DNA of 64,000 nt from Candidatus Binataceae bacterium (GCA_035508495.1 DATJMX010000032.1:1-64000), one strand, 5' to 3'. Numbered from the stretch's first letter, positions 9,229 to 18,638 are shown. Program-made: numbers and translations. The notes: a model not told the origin generated them from the letters alone.

Positions 9229-9766
9229 CTAAGGCATCGCGCGAGGGGTCGCAGACTCAGTCGGAGTTGGAGAACCGGACGGTATCGTCGTGGGAGTCGC
9301 AGTCGGGGTTGCAGCGATCGAAGACGTTTGAGTTGAGGATGGCGATGCAGGTGCTGACGGTGAAGCGCCGATGTTCCCTGCAATCAGCTTGGCGGAGACC
9401 TCGGAAGGCACGATCGATTCAGACCCTCGATCGAAAAATGCAAAGAAAATCCACGGCGGGAAAATCACCATCGGTGCAAGTTCCGCGAAAGTCCAAACCC
9501 CGTTGGATGATGTAGTCGTTGTCCTCGTCTGGTAAGGCAGGTAACCAGCCCTTTTTGATTGAGATTACGTGAGCTTCGCGCCGCGCCAGCTTGATTGATG
9601 TGGGTGTCGTTCCAGCGTCGTTGCCGTCCACCGTCACGTTCGCGCCCGAAGGTTCGCTGGAAATCGTGACCGTTTGCCTGGTGCCTCGCACCATCGTTCC
9701 GCATCCCGGCATCAACACGGATATCGCGCACAATGCGGAGATAACGCTTGGCCCAAGGGCACTCAT
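9229..9766 (-). pseudogene. PEGA-domain lipoprotein, frameshifted
   Basis: Starts at ATG 9766 with a lipoprotein signal (LMPGC) and a PEGA-type domain (SEPSGANVTVDGNDAGTTPTSI). The frame then breaks. Skipping one G of the GGG run at about 9549-9552 joins ISIKK to AGYLPYQTRTTTTSSNGV, then a hydrophobic stretch MVIFPPWIFFAFFD and a Ser/Thr/Pro-rich tail ending at 9229. The merged product of about 178 residues looks natural throughout. Its start overlaps the stop of the upstream lipoprotein gene (ATGA). PEGA lipoproteins are envelope proteins of unknown, probably surface-binding, role. Mutation and sequencing error cannot be told apart here. Confidence 0.7.
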
Positions 9767-10093
9767 TTCAGCGCTTGCAGGAAGTTCGGGTCATTGAACG
9801 ATGCCTTGATCGCTTTGTCCGCGGCGGCGGCAATCAATCCACCGGAAGTGCTGTCCGGCACCGCACAGCTCATTCGTCCGTGAATCCTCGACCCGCGCGA
9901 TCCCGACAGTGGACTTGGGCGGCACTTTCCCGAGTGGATTGAGTGGCGCGGCGGGGAAACGAGGTTGAACGGTGCCACATCCGGCATAGACCGCGGCCAG
10001 CAGCAAGGTAGCGAGTCGAAGCTTGAATAGTTTCCGAAAGAGTTGCCTGGCGCGCGTTTGTCGCGATGGCGGCGGCAGGCTGCTGACGGTCAT
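9763..10093 (-). pseudogene. Small lipoprotein of unknown function, frameshifted
   Basis: From ATG 10093 a short basic leader is followed by a hydrophobic signal and lipobox-like LAAVYAGC, then PAAPLNPLGKVPPKS and VEDSR. The continuation CAVPDSTSGGLIAAAADKAI, with NDPNFLQALK at the end, lies in another frame, so a one-base shift near 9870-9880 is needed. The joined protein would be about 110 residues with no recognised domain. Its TGA overlaps the ATG of the PEGA lipoprotein, so the two were once a coupled operon, and both now carry frameshifts. Confidence 0.55.
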
Positions 10094-10248
10094 GCGATTA
10101 ACTAAAGTGTCTGGCGGCAGATCAGTCGACGATTCATTGGAGAATGCAGCCAGGCACAAGGTTTTGGTGCTGGATTGTTCGAGCCTTAAAAAAACAACGT
10201 GGTGCCTGACATCTACTTCGAGTAAAGATTTCTCGTCGAGGTGGCGTC

Positions 10249-11817
10249 ATGAATCGGCGGGAGTTTCTTCGGCTTGCGGGGCTTGGCGGGTTGGGCGCGA
10301 TGCTGCCCAGTGCGGGGTTTGGCGACATCAGAGAGCTGATCTCGCGAACCGCGCCGATGCTCGAGCGGCCGAACATCCTGATTCTCATGACCGATGAGCA
10401 GCGCGCGGTTCGCGATTGGCCGGCGGGATGGGCCGACGCCAATCTGCCCTCGCTCGGCCGCTTGCGCGCGCATGGGATCAATTTCAACTCGGCATTTGCC
10501 AACGCATGCCAGTGCTCGCCGAGCCGCAGCACGTTTCTTACGAGTACGTATGCGCCCGTGAATCGCGCGACGCTTACGCCGGCCACTCTGAATCCTGCGC
10601 TGCCGAATCTCGCCACGATCTTCGCGGCGGCGGGATACAACGTCGTGTACAAGGGCAAGTGGCATCTGACGGCCTCTTTCGTCCTCCCTTTCGCGGCTGA
10701 CAGTTCACAGGATGTTAGCGACATAATCGCGAGCGACCAGGCGATGCAGGCGACGTACGGGTTTTCGGGATGGAACTCGCCCGACGCGGGCACCTCGTTG
10801 ACGCAGGCGGCAAGCCTCGGCGGCGGACTTGGCGGCAACGACGCTCGTTATGTTTCGGGCACGAGTGCCGGGACGGCGACCAACGTCCTGCAGTTTCTCT
10901 CGACGTATGATTCCGATGCTCCGTTTTGCCTGATCGTGTCGCTCGTGAATCCGCACGATGTTTTCGTCTATCCCAAAGACGTCGTTGCTTCCGGCTACGA
11001 TGTTTCGGCATTCAGCTCGCTGCCAATCGAGCTGCCGCCGACCTACGGCGAGGATCTTTCGACCAAGCCCGCGGTGCAGGCCTCATTCGTCGAATCGCTA
11101 AACAACGTGTGGCCCTTCGCGATGGGGGCCGAGCCGGTTCTGTACTCGCGCTTCTATGCCTATCTCAATATCCTGGCCGACGCTGAACTGATGCAGATCC
11201 TCGATCTGCTCGACGCCAAGGGGCTGACCGAGAAAACCTTGATCGTGAGAGTCGCGGATCACGGCGAACTGGGCCTTGCGCACGGCGGACTGCGGCAGAA
11301 GGATTACGCCGCATACGAAGAGATGATCCATATTCCAATGATCTTTTCGAATCCGCTCCTGTTTCCGCGACCGCTTGAAACCGATGCGCTGGGCGGGCTG
11401 ATCGACGTGTTGCCCACTCTGATGGCGGTCGCGGGAATCAAGCCGGAGCCCGAGCTGCATCTGCAGGGCCAGAGCCTCGCGCCGCTGTTCGACAATCCAC
11501 GGGGCTCGATCCAGGAGCGCATCCTGTTTACATACGACGACGGGTTGTTTTTACCGCTGCCGGTACAAGGTGCGGCGCATATTCGATGTATTCGCGAAGC
11601 GAACTGGAAGTTCGCGATGTACTTCGACCCGGCCGGAGCTTATCCGACCGAGTACGAGATGTACGACCTCATAAGAGACCCGCTCGAGACCGCCAACCTC
11701 GCTCACCGCCCGACTCCGATTCAATATCAATTCGAGCGTCTCCGCCTCGAAAGTGCTCTGCTCGAGATGATGGCTGCGACGCGCACACTGCCGAGCCAGA
11801 TCGAGCCTCCCACTTAG
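10249..11817 (+). CDS. Sulfatase (arylsulfatase family), Tat-exported
   Basis: 522 residues beginning with a twin-arginine signal (MNRREFLRLAGLGGLGAML), so exported folded. The sulfatase domain starts at ERPNILILMTDEQR, where the metal-binding Asp follows the beta strand. The catalytic motif is CSPSRSTFLTS, matching C-x-P-S-R in which Cys becomes formylglycine, followed by YKGKWHLT and RVADHGELGLAHGG, the usual metal/substrate residues. It should hydrolyse sulfate (or phosphonate) esters in the periplasm. A formylglycine-generating enzyme is not in the window. Monocistronic; the LLM oxidoreductase follows after about 120 bases. Confidence 0.88.
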   Translation: MNRREFLRLAGLGGLGAMLPSAGFGDIRELISRTAPMLERPNILILMTDEQRAVRDWPAGWADANLPSLGRLRAHGINFNSAFANACQCSPSRSTFLTSTYAPVNRATLTPATLNPALPNLATIFAAAGYNVVYKGKWHLTASFVLPFAADSSQDVSDIIASDQAMQATYGFSGWNSPDAGTSLTQAASLGGGLGGNDARYVSGTSAGTATNVLQFLSTYDSDAPFCLIVSLVNPHDVFVYPKDVVASGYDVSAFSSLPIELPPTYGEDLSTKPAVQASFVESLNNVWPFAMGAEPVLYSRFYAYLNILADAELMQILDLLDAKGLTEKTLIVRVADHGELGLAHGGLRQKDYAAYEEMIHIPMIFSNPLLFPRPLETDALGGLIDVLPTLMAVAGIKPEPELHLQGQSLAPLFDNPRGSIQERILFTYDDGLFLPLPVQGAAHIRCIREANWKFAMYFDPAGAYPTEYEMYDLIRDPLETANLAHRPTPIQYQFERLRLESALLEMMAATRTLPSQIEPPT

Positions 11818-11938
11818 TCGCGCTCAGGGTGGACAGCCTGCCTCGATAATGCGATCTGTCAATCGTTCGATAATTGAATCTTTCGACCTTGGACTGCACG
11901 CGCCAAGCGCGGCGATAAGCGAGGGAAAGGAGAGCCCC

Positions 11939-13060
11939 ATGAAATTCGGACTGCTGTACGAGATGGAAACTCCGCGGCCGTGGCATGCGCTCAGCGAATA
12001 CAACGTATATTGGGAGGCGCTGGCGCAGATCGAACTCGCGGACCGGATTGGTATCGACTACGTCTGGGAAGTCGAGCATCACTTCCTCGAGGAATACTCG
12101 CACAGCCCCGCGCCCGAGGTGTTCTACGGCGCGGTGACGCAGCGCACGCGCAACATCCGTATCGCACACGGCGTGCGGCTGCTGCCATTCAAGTTCAATA
12201 ATCCAATCAAGGTGGCGGAGCAGGCTGCCGTGCTCGACATCATGAGCAACGGCCGCGTCGATCTCGGCACGGGCCGCTCGACGACCGCCCAGGAGCTCGA
12301 TGGCTTCAGCGTGGATTACGATCGCACTCGCGCCGAGGTCCGCGAAGCGCTCGATGTCATCGTCAAAGCATGGACCGACGACATCCTCGAATACAACGGC
12401 AAGCTCATCCAGATCCCGCCCCGCCGCGTCGTGCCAAAGCCGATCCAGAAGCCGCATCCTCCGATGTGGATGGCGTGTGTTGCGCCCGACAGTTACCAGA
12501 TGGCAGGCGATCGCGGTCTCGGCGTGCTCAGCTTCAGTCTGAATTTCGAGTTCGTGCAGTCAGCGATCCAGAGTTACAACAAGTCTTTCGAAAATCGCAC
12601 CGATCAGGTTCCGAAGCTTCCCAACCAGGCTTTCGGCTCGATGCTGATTCTGCATATCGCGGAGAATAAGGACGACGAAGCGGTCGGGATGGAAGGCGCG
12701 CGATGGTTCATGCATAACGTCGCGAAGCTGTTCCAGCCGCTCATGACCAAGAACCAGCTCTATTCATACGAGTACCTGCGCAACCTGATGGCGGTCGATG
12801 TCGATCCCAAGGACATCCCTGACGCGCAACTGAAGCAGCATCCGATGGTCGTGGTTGGCAATCCCGACGAAGTGATCCGCAAGCTCGAAGGCTTCGAGAA
12901 AGCCGGCGTGACCCAGGTGATCTGCTTCAAGCAGGCAGGGCGCATCCCGCATCAGAAGATCATGAACTCGCTGCGACTGATGGCGAAGTACGTGCTGCCG
13001 CATTTCAATCCGCACAAGCGCGTCGCGATCGAAGAGCTCGCAAGCGCGGCCGCGCGCTAG
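11939..13060 (+). CDS. LLM-class flavin-dependent oxidoreductase
   Basis: 373 residues from the ATG at 11939, preceded by AAAGGAGAG; an upstream in-frame ATG (11849) would add 30 residues of no obvious structure. The bacterial-luciferase-like barrel is clear: MKFGLLYEMETPRPW at the N-terminus, VEHHFLEEYSHSPAPEVF, GVRLLPFKFNNPIKVAEQ and the FMN-phosphate region GRVDLGTGRS. Such enzymes use reduced FMN or F420 to oxygenate or reduce varied substrates (alkanesulfonates, long-chain alkanes, pollutants). No flavin reductase is adjacent. The substrate cannot be assigned. Confidence 0.88.
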   Translation: MKFGLLYEMETPRPWHALSEYNVYWEALAQIELADRIGIDYVWEVEHHFLEEYSHSPAPEVFYGAVTQRTRNIRIAHGVRLLPFKFNNPIKVAEQAAVLDIMSNGRVDLGTGRSTTAQELDGFSVDYDRTRAEVREALDVIVKAWTDDILEYNGKLIQIPPRRVVPKPIQKPHPPMWMACVAPDSYQMAGDRGLGVLSFSLNFEFVQSAIQSYNKSFENRTDQVPKLPNQAFGSMLILHIAENKDDEAVGMEGARWFMHNVAKLFQPLMTKNQLYSYEYLRNLMAVDVDPKDIPDAQLKQHPMVVVGNPDEVIRKLEGFEKAGVTQVICFKQAGRIPHQKIMNSLRLMAKYVLPHFNPHKRVAIEELASAAAR

Positions 13061-13072
13061 TCGAAGATCACG

Positions 13073-13104
13073 AGGCGGCGAGGCTCGTAGCTCGCCGCCT
13101 TTTC
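13073..13104 (+). terminator. Intrinsic terminator after the LLM gene
   Basis: Stem AGGCGGCGAG / CTCGCCGCCT with an 8-base loop followed by TTT, starting 12 bases after the stop codon. It separates the LLM gene from the FeS oxidoreductase operon. Confidence 0.75.
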
Positions 13105-13242
13105 ATCTCCGCCCCGTTCCCGAACTCACTCTTTCATCGGATTGAATTGTTACTCGCGGGTCTGATTTAACCTCCTACAGGTCCCGTGCGTTCGCCTCGA
13201 TGCTTGAGATCGTTGCGCGCGCACTTTTGCCCGGAGCGCTGA

Positions 13243-15348
13243 ATGAACGAACAAGTTACCCGCCAGATCCTGTGGAACATCCCGGTTCCTTTCATCGTCC
13301 TGATGTACTCGCTGCTGGTGGCATTGATTGCGGGTTTTGCCTACGCGGGGCTGAAATGGTGGCGGCTCGTGAGCCTCGGCGGCGCGGAAAATCGCTTCGA
13401 CCGCCCGATCGATCGCCTCGTGCTGGCGCTGCGCGACGCGTTCGGCCAGGGCAACGTCATCCGCGAGTCATGGGGCTGGATGCACTACGCGTTCTACGTC
13501 GCGTTCGTGGGACTGCTCATTGGCACGACGATCGTCGCGATCAATAGCGACGTGCGCGACCTGTTTCATCTCCTCGGCTTCGATCTTTATTTTTACTACG
13601 GCGACTTTTACCTGGTGTTCAAATTGATGATGGACACCTTCTTCCTGCTGCTCATCGCCGGCGTGTTGATGGAAGGGATGCGCCGCTCGGTGCGCAAGCC
13701 GACGGTGCTCGATGATCCGCCGGCGGAGAAGGTCGCAGACAATTTCGAGAACCGGCTCGGCTACTGGTTCCCGATGACGATGATGGTCGCGGTCGCCGTC
13801 ACGGGCCTGATGCTGGAGGGCGCGCGTATCAACACGACGCATCCGAAGTTCACCGAATGGGCGTACGTCGGCCGCGTCGTCGGTTCGATCGAAGGCGCGA
13901 TGGGCGCGGGCGCGACATTCCATCGCTGGCTGTGGCTCGTGCATGTGCTTTTTGTGTACGTCCTCTTGTTCTGCTTCCCGTTCACGAAGCTGCGGCATTT
14001 GATCTTTGGCCCGCTGAATCTTTTCTTCCGCAATCTCGGGCCGCGCGGGCGGCTCGCGCCGATCAAGGATTTCGAAAACGCCGAGACCTTCGGCGTGTCG
14101 CAGGTCGAGCAGTACACATGGAAACAACTGCTCGATATGTCGGCGTGCCTCGAATGCGGGCGATGCACGATCAACTGTCCCACGGTTAACACCGGCAAAA
14201 CGCTCAATCCCAAGTACCTCGTGATTGAACAGCGCGAGCATCTTTTGCAGAAGGCGCCCTTCCTGCTCGCGGCCAAGGCGCACGCCGCGAATGGCGACGG
14301 TGCGGAGGCGCCGGTGTGGGAAGGCCCCGACATGATCACCGAGGTCGCGACCGAGGAAGCGGTCTGGGGATGCACGTCGTGCGGATGGTGCGAAGAGGGC
14401 TGCCCGGTCGGCATCGAGCACATTCAGCGTATCGTCGATATGCGCCGCTACGACGTGCTGATGGAAAGCCGCTTTCCGCAGCAGATCACGGGCGCCTTCA
14501 AGGGTATCGAGAACCAGGGCAATCCCTGGGGCCTCGCGCAGGAAAAGCGCGCCGAGTGGGCCGCGGGGCTCGATATTCCCGAGATGGCGGAAGTCGAGGA
14601 CCCAAGCGATCTCGACGTGCTGTACTGGGTCGGATGCGCGGGCTCGTACGACGAGCGCAATCAGAAAGTGTCGAAGTCATTTTCCGCGTTGATGAAACAG
14701 GCGGGCGTCAAGTTCGGAATCCTCGGCCGCGAGGAGACGTGCACGGGAGACCCGGCGCGCCGCCTCGGCAACGAGTATCTATATGCCACCGTCGCACAAC
14801 AGAATGTCGAGACAATCAACCGCTACAAGCCGCGGCGCATCGTTACGCAATGTCCGCATTGCTTCCACAATCTGAAAAACGAATATCCGGACTTCGGTGG
14901 CAACTATACCGTTCTGCATGAAGCCGAATTTATCGACGAGTTGGTTCAGGCTGGGCGGCTCAAGCCGCGCGAAGAACTCAACGCGCGCGTGACGTATCAC
15001 GACCCGTGCTACATGGCGCGGCACAATCGCAAATGGGACGGCGCGCGCTCGTTGCTGCGCGCGATTCCCGGCACGGAGGTCGAGGACGTCGATCAGTCGA
15101 AGAATCGAACATTCTGTTGCGGCGCGGGCGGCGGCTGCTTCTGGAAGGAAGAACACGAAGGCACGCGCATTAACCAGAAGCGCTTCGATCAACTCAACGA
15201 GGCGAAACCGGAATGCCTCGCGGTCGGATGTCCGTTCTGCATGACGATGATGGAAGACGCAGTCAAGTCGCGCTCACTCGAAGACAAGATGAAGGTGCGC
15301 GACCTCGCCGAGATCGTCGCGGACTCAACCGGCGCCCACGCCAAGTAG
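13243..15348 (+). CDS. Membrane FeS oxidoreductase (EMO-type ETF:quinone oxidoreductase)
   Basis: 701 residues. The first about 250 form a NarI-like membrane domain with several long helices, probably binding haem b. It is followed by two ferredoxin-type clusters, CLECGRCTINCP and CTSCGWCEEGCP, and two CCG (heterodisulfide-reductase) domains with GCAGSYDERNQK and FCCGAGGGC. This order matches the membrane ETF:(mena)quinone oxidoreductases described in fatty-acid-oxidising bacteria and their relatives. It would pass electrons from reduced EtfAB to the quinone pool; an etfBA pair sits at 28.5-30.3 kb. First gene of a tight unit with PhyH (4-base gap) and an O-methyltransferase. HdrD-like function is the alternative. 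Confidence 0.88.
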   Translation: MNEQVTRQILWNIPVPFIVLMYSLLVALIAGFAYAGLKWWRLVSLGGAENRFDRPIDRLVLALRDAFGQGNVIRESWGWMHYAFYVAFVGLLIGTTIVAINSDVRDLFHLLGFDLYFYYGDFYLVFKLMMDTFFLLLIAGVLMEGMRRSVRKPTVLDDPPAEKVADNFENRLGYWFPMTMMVAVAVTGLMLEGARINTTHPKFTEWAYVGRVVGSIEGAMGAGATFHRWLWLVHVLFVYVLLFCFPFTKLRHLIFGPLNLFFRNLGPRGRLAPIKDFENAETFGVSQVEQYTWKQLLDMSACLECGRCTINCPTVNTGKTLNPKYLVIEQREHLLQKAPFLLAAKAHAANGDGAEAPVWEGPDMITEVATEEAVWGCTSCGWCEEGCPVGIEHIQRIVDMRRYDVLMESRFPQQITGAFKGIENQGNPWGLAQEKRAEWAAGLDIPEMAEVEDPSDLDVLYWVGCAGSYDERNQKVSKSFSALMKQAGVKFGILGREETCTGDPARRLGNEYLYATVAQQNVETINRYKPRRIVTQCPHCFHNLKNEYPDFGGNYTVLHEAEFIDELVQAGRLKPREELNARVTYHDPCYMARHNRKWDGARSLLRAIPGTEVEDVDQSKNRTFCCGAGGGCFWKEEHEGTRINQKRFDQLNEAKPECLAVGCPFCMTMMEDAVKSRSLEDKMKVRDLAEIVADSTGAHAK

Positions 15349-15352
15349 ATCG

Positions 15353-16213
15353 ATGAAGAATGCACCGGAACCGCATCCACTGAATCAGGGATTCGAGTGG
15401 ACACCGGTGCGCGGGCCTTTTCGACGCATCAGCGCTGAGCAGGCGCGATCGTTCAACGAGCGCGGCTTCTTCCTGCTCGAAGATGCGTTCGATCGCGTGA
15501 CGATCGAGCGCGTTGCGGCTGAGATCGATCCATTCGAGCAACAAGCTGAAGAGTCTCTGCGAACCCGGCCGGGCAAGCGGATGTTCATCGCCGAGGCCGA
15601 CGGCATCACGTTCACGATCCATCTCGTTAAGCGCTCGCAGTTGCTGCGCGAGTTCGCCGCGTCGGAAATCTTCGCCGATCTCTGTCACGATCTGATCGGC
15701 CCCGATGCGCGGCTGTACTGGGATCAGGCGGTGTACAAGAAGCCCGGGTACCCACGCCATTTTCCGTGGCATCAGGACAACGGCTACACCTACGTCGAAC
15801 CGCAGGCGTATCTGACATGCTGGCTCGCGCTCACCGACGCGACGCTCGACAACGGATGCCCGTGGACTATCGACGGTGGTCATCGCAAGGGCACGTTGAA
15901 GCATCGCGCGAGCGAAGCTGGCTTCGTCTGTCGCGATGAAGATGGCCCCGACGCCGTCGCGGCTCCTGTTCGCGCGGGCGGGATCGTTGTGTTCTCCTCG
16001 CTGACGCCGCATCGCACTGGGCCGAATCTCAAGAACAGTGTGCGCAAGGCGTACATCCTGCAATATGCGCCCGACGGCGCGCGCATCGTGGAAGCGAACG
16101 CGACTTGCGACGCGCCTGATCGCCAGTACTTGATTCTTAGGAACGGCGAGCGCGTTGCGCCTCCGCCGATCGAAACCTCACTTCGGGATCCAGGAGTGTC
16201 AAAAAATGGATAG
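15353..16213 (+). CDS. Phytanoyl-CoA dioxygenase (PhyH) family protein
   Basis: 286-residue Fe(II)/2-oxoglutarate oxygenase. Iron ligands are visible as H-x-D in FPWHQDNGYTYVEP and the distal His in SSLTPHRTGPN; the Arg that binds 2-oxoglutarate probably lies in VRKAYILQY. Family members hydroxylate the alpha carbon of acyl-CoAs or small metabolites. Its ATG is 4 bases after the FeS oxidoreductase stop and its end overlaps the methyltransferase start by 8 bases, so the three genes are surely co-transcribed. The neighbours suggest lipid or acyl-CoA chemistry, but the substrate is unknown. Confidence 0.85.
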   Translation: MKNAPEPHPLNQGFEWTPVRGPFRRISAEQARSFNERGFFLLEDAFDRVTIERVAAEIDPFEQQAEESLRTRPGKRMFIAEADGITFTIHLVKRSQLLREFAASEIFADLCHDLIGPDARLYWDQAVYKKPGYPRHFPWHQDNGYTYVEPQAYLTCWLALTDATLDNGCPWTIDGGHRKGTLKHRASEAGFVCRDEDGPDAVAAPVRAGGIVVFSSLTPHRTGPNLKNSVRKAYILQYAPDGARIVEANATCDAPDRQYLILRNGERVAPPPIETSLRDPGVSKNG

Positions 16214-16841
16214 CGCGATCGAAGCAGTGCTGCGCGAGTATGACCAGCGCGCCGAGACCGAAATGAAGCGGATGCGCGAGATGCCGCCTGCCGAGATGGC
16301 GAAGCATATCGACGAGTTTCTGCTCCCGGTCGGACCCGCGACCGGCGAGCTGATGAATATCCTCATCAAGGAAGCGAAGGCCCGCACTATCCTGGAGGTC
16401 GGAACTTCTCACGGATACTCGACGGTTTGGCTGGCGGAAGCGGCGCGCGCTACCGGCGGCAAGGTGATCACGCTCGACGTTCATGCTGGCAAACAGGACT
16501 ATGCGCGCAATGCGCTGACGAAAGCGGGTCTCGCGAATCACGTTGAGTTCAAACTTGGCGACGCTCGCGAATCGATCGCCGCGCTCTCCGGCACGATCGA
16601 CTTCGTGCTGCTCGATCTATGGAAGGATCTCTATATCCCGTGCTTCGACCTCTTCTATTCGAAGCTTGCGTCCGGCGCGATCGTGGTCGCCGACAACATG
16701 CTGTTCCCGGAGTTCTCGCGCAAAGACGCCGAAGAGTACCGCAGGCACGTGCGCGCGAAGCCCGATATGCAGTCGATGCTGCTGCAAGTCGGCAGTGGTA
16801 TCGAGCTCAGCCGCTATGCGCGCGGGCTCGAGTTCAAATAG
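16206..16841 (+). CDS. O-methyltransferase, class I SAM-dependent (family 3 type)
   Basis: 211 residues from ATG 16206, overlapping the PhyH stop. A helical N-terminus (REMPPAEMAKHIDEFLLP) leads into the SAM site ILEVGTSHGYSTVWLAEAA, then ITLDVHAGKQ (acidic ribose ligand) and DFVLLDLWKDLY, the pattern of metal-dependent caffeoyl-CoA/catechol O-methyltransferases. Last gene of the FeS-oxidoreductase/PhyH unit and convergent with an epoxide hydrolase 13 bases away. It may modify the PhyH product; that is inference. Confidence 0.85.
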   Translation: MDSAIEAVLREYDQRAETEMKRMREMPPAEMAKHIDEFLLPVGPATGELMNILIKEAKARTILEVGTSHGYSTVWLAEAARATGGKVITLDVHAGKQDYARNALTKAGLANHVEFKLGDARESIAALSGTIDFVLLDLWKDLYIPCFDLFYSKLASGAIVVADNMLFPEFSRKDAEEYRRHVRAKPDMQSMLLQVGSGIELSRYARGLEFK

Positions 16842-16854
16842 TCGCGGCGCAGTT

Positions 16855-17817
16855 CTACTTCTTCATATCCGACAGGAAGTCGAGGATCGCCGCGTTCACC
16901 TCGGCTGGTTTTTCCTGCTGCGTCCAGTGGCCTGAGCCTTTGACGAGCACCGTTTTGCGCAGGTTCGGCACCCACTGCGTCATGCCTTCGGCCATCTCGG
17001 GGCGCAGCACGATGTCGAGCTCCGCCGTGATCATGAGGGCAGGTTGATTGACGCGCTGCTCGATCGACGCGCTCTCCTCCCAACTGCGATCGATGTTGCG
17101 ATACCAGTTGAGGCCGCCGCGGAAGCCGGTCTTCTTGAAGGCGCGCGCGAAGACCTGGAAATCCTCGGCGGTCAGGAACTTGCCGTGCGGACGATCGGTA
17201 AATCGCTCGAGCAATCCACCGCCCTTGGGACCGAACACGCCCGGAGGCGCCTTGCGCATCTCCTCCGGATCGATGTTCGCGGGATCCTGGTAGAAGCCGC
17301 GCAGCGAGCGCTCTACGTCGCGTTCGAGCTCGGCCTCGGCGACGCCGGGCGTCTGGAAATACAGGATGTAGTGAAAGTTGTCGCCTGCCATCGCGCGCAT
17401 CGCATCCGTCGGGCGCATCGGAGCGCGCGGCAGGAACGGAGTGTTCACGCCGACAACGCGTTCCCATCGCTCCGGCACCATCATTGGTGCGGCCCATGCG
17501 ACGGCGCCGCCCCAATCGTGCCCGATGATGACGGCCTTCTTGATTTCGAGCGCATCGAGCATCCCGACCAGGTCGGCAACGAGATTCTTCATCGAGTACG
17601 ACTCGATCGCCTGCGGGCAATCGGTCTCGCCGTAGCCGCGTTGATCTGGCGCGATGGCGCGGAAGCCGGCCTCTGACAGTGCCTTCATCTGATGCCGCCA
17701 CGAGTACCACAGCTCCGGAAAGCCGTGGCACATCACCACCGGGAAGCCTTCGCCGGCTTCGGCGACGTGCATCCGGATGCCGTTGGTCTGAACGTACCGA
17801 TGTTTTACTTCGCTCAT
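16855..17817 (-). CDS. Epoxide hydrolase (alpha/beta hydrolase), copy 1
   Basis: 320 residues. Oxyanion motif HGFPELWYSW, nucleophile in GHDWGGAVAW, lid tyrosine segment GGLNWYRNID and catalytic His in GSGHWTQQEKP; the acidic partner lies in ITAELDIVL. This set is diagnostic of soluble epoxide hydrolases, which open epoxides to vicinal diols through an aspartyl ester. No signal peptide. The copy at 31.3 kb has the same layout, including APMRPTDAMRAMAG here versus GPMRPSDGMKAMAG there, so the two are paralogues. Converges with the O-methyltransferase. Confidence 0.9.
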   Translation of the reverse strand: MSEVKHRYVQTNGIRMHVAEAGEGFPVVMCHGFPELWYSWRHQMKALSEAGFRAIAPDQRGYGETDCPQAIESYSMKNLVADLVGMLDALEIKKAVIIGHDWGGAVAWAAPMMVPERWERVVGVNTPFLPRAPMRPTDAMRAMAGDNFHYILYFQTPGVAEAELERDVERSLRGFYQDPANIDPEEMRKAPPGVFGPKGGGLLERFTDRPHGKFLTAEDFQVFARAFKKTGFRGGLNWYRNIDRSWEESASIEQRVNQPALMITAELDIVLRPEMAEGMTQWVPNLRKTVLVKGSGHWTQQEKPAEVNAAILDFLSDMKK

Positions 17818-17891
17818 CGCTCACCTCGACGCGGCTCATGATCCGCGAATGAAAGTCGCGACGCCAGCGAAAACGCGACGAAAGATCTCAA

Positions 17892-17921
17892 TTGACAGTA
17901 GCGTCAGAATCGCTCTATCGT
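17892..17921 (+). promoter_or_regulatory. Candidate sigma-70 promoter for the 17982 gene
   Basis: TTGACA (17892-17897), 18-base spacer, TATCGT (17916-17921), about 60 bases before the ATG at 17982. The -35 is a perfect consensus; the -10 matches four of six positions. Confidence 0.4.
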
Positions 17922-17981
17922 TGGCATTCTGACAGCCTGCAAATAACTAAACGATCGGTCAAAATTCCCGGAGGGATTGCG

Positions 17982-18617
17982 ATGAACCGCGACTTCGAAT
18001 TCAAGCAGCTGCTGCGCGCATACCGCAGCGGAATCATCAGCGAAGCGGCATTCGAGCACGAGATGCACGCGATGGAAAACGGCCACGCCTCGAACGGAAA
18101 CGGCAACGGCGCGGGATTCCGCGCGTTTGGCCGCACCTATCGCTCGGAGCGCGACGCGATCGTGAGCTTCCTCGACAAGGTCCGCGCTGGTGAGGCCAAT
18201 GGCGGCGAGGCTTTCGCGCGCTGGTCCCAAGTCTGCAAGACGGACTGCATCCTTTCTGGAATCCGCATGGTTGCCGAGCGCGAGGCGTACCATTCGCGCA
18301 TTTTCGGGCAGCGCCTGATGGAGCTCGGTGGCGAGGCGCGCGCGACGGTTACCGAAGAAGGCATGAAGTTCACTGCTTACCTCGCCGATCCGTCGATTCC
18401 CGATAACGAAAAGCTGCTCGGCTTCACGCAGCGCGTTGGCCGCCCTGAAGACGCGATCAAGCCGATCTGCGAATTCGCCGATTCGATCCAGGAAGACCTC
18501 GGCACCAAGGAAGCGCTGCGGCTCTTTGCTGAAGACGAATTGTCAACGGCGAAATGGCTGTGGGATGCGTGTGCGGCCCTCAATGCGCCGCAGCAGGGCG
18601 CCTCGGCGTCGGCCTGA
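17982..18617 (+). CDS. Conserved helical protein of unknown function (possibly ferritin-like)
   Basis: 211 residues from ATG 17982 with GGAGGG seven bases upstream. Nearly all helical, with a short N/G-rich linker (NGHASNGNGNGAG) separating a small N-terminal helical region, which resembles short C-terminal/SHOCT-like segments (LLRAYRSGIISEAAFEHEM), from a larger body. The body contains EREAYHSRIFGQR, an E-x-x-H pattern as in diiron ferritin-like helices, and RLFAEDELSTAKWLWD. The second E-x-x-H expected of a diiron site is not seen, so metal binding is uncertain. Monocistronic, with its own promoter and a strong terminator. Confidence 0.6.
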   Translation: MNRDFEFKQLLRAYRSGIISEAAFEHEMHAMENGHASNGNGNGAGFRAFGRTYRSERDAIVSFLDKVRAGEANGGEAFARWSQVCKTDCILSGIRMVAEREAYHSRIFGQRLMELGGEARATVTEEGMKFTAYLADPSIPDNEKLLGFTQRVGRPEDAIKPICEFADSIQEDLGTKEALRLFAEDELSTAKWLWDACAALNAPQQGASASA

Positions 18618-18638
18618 GCGCGATCGCGATACGACAAT

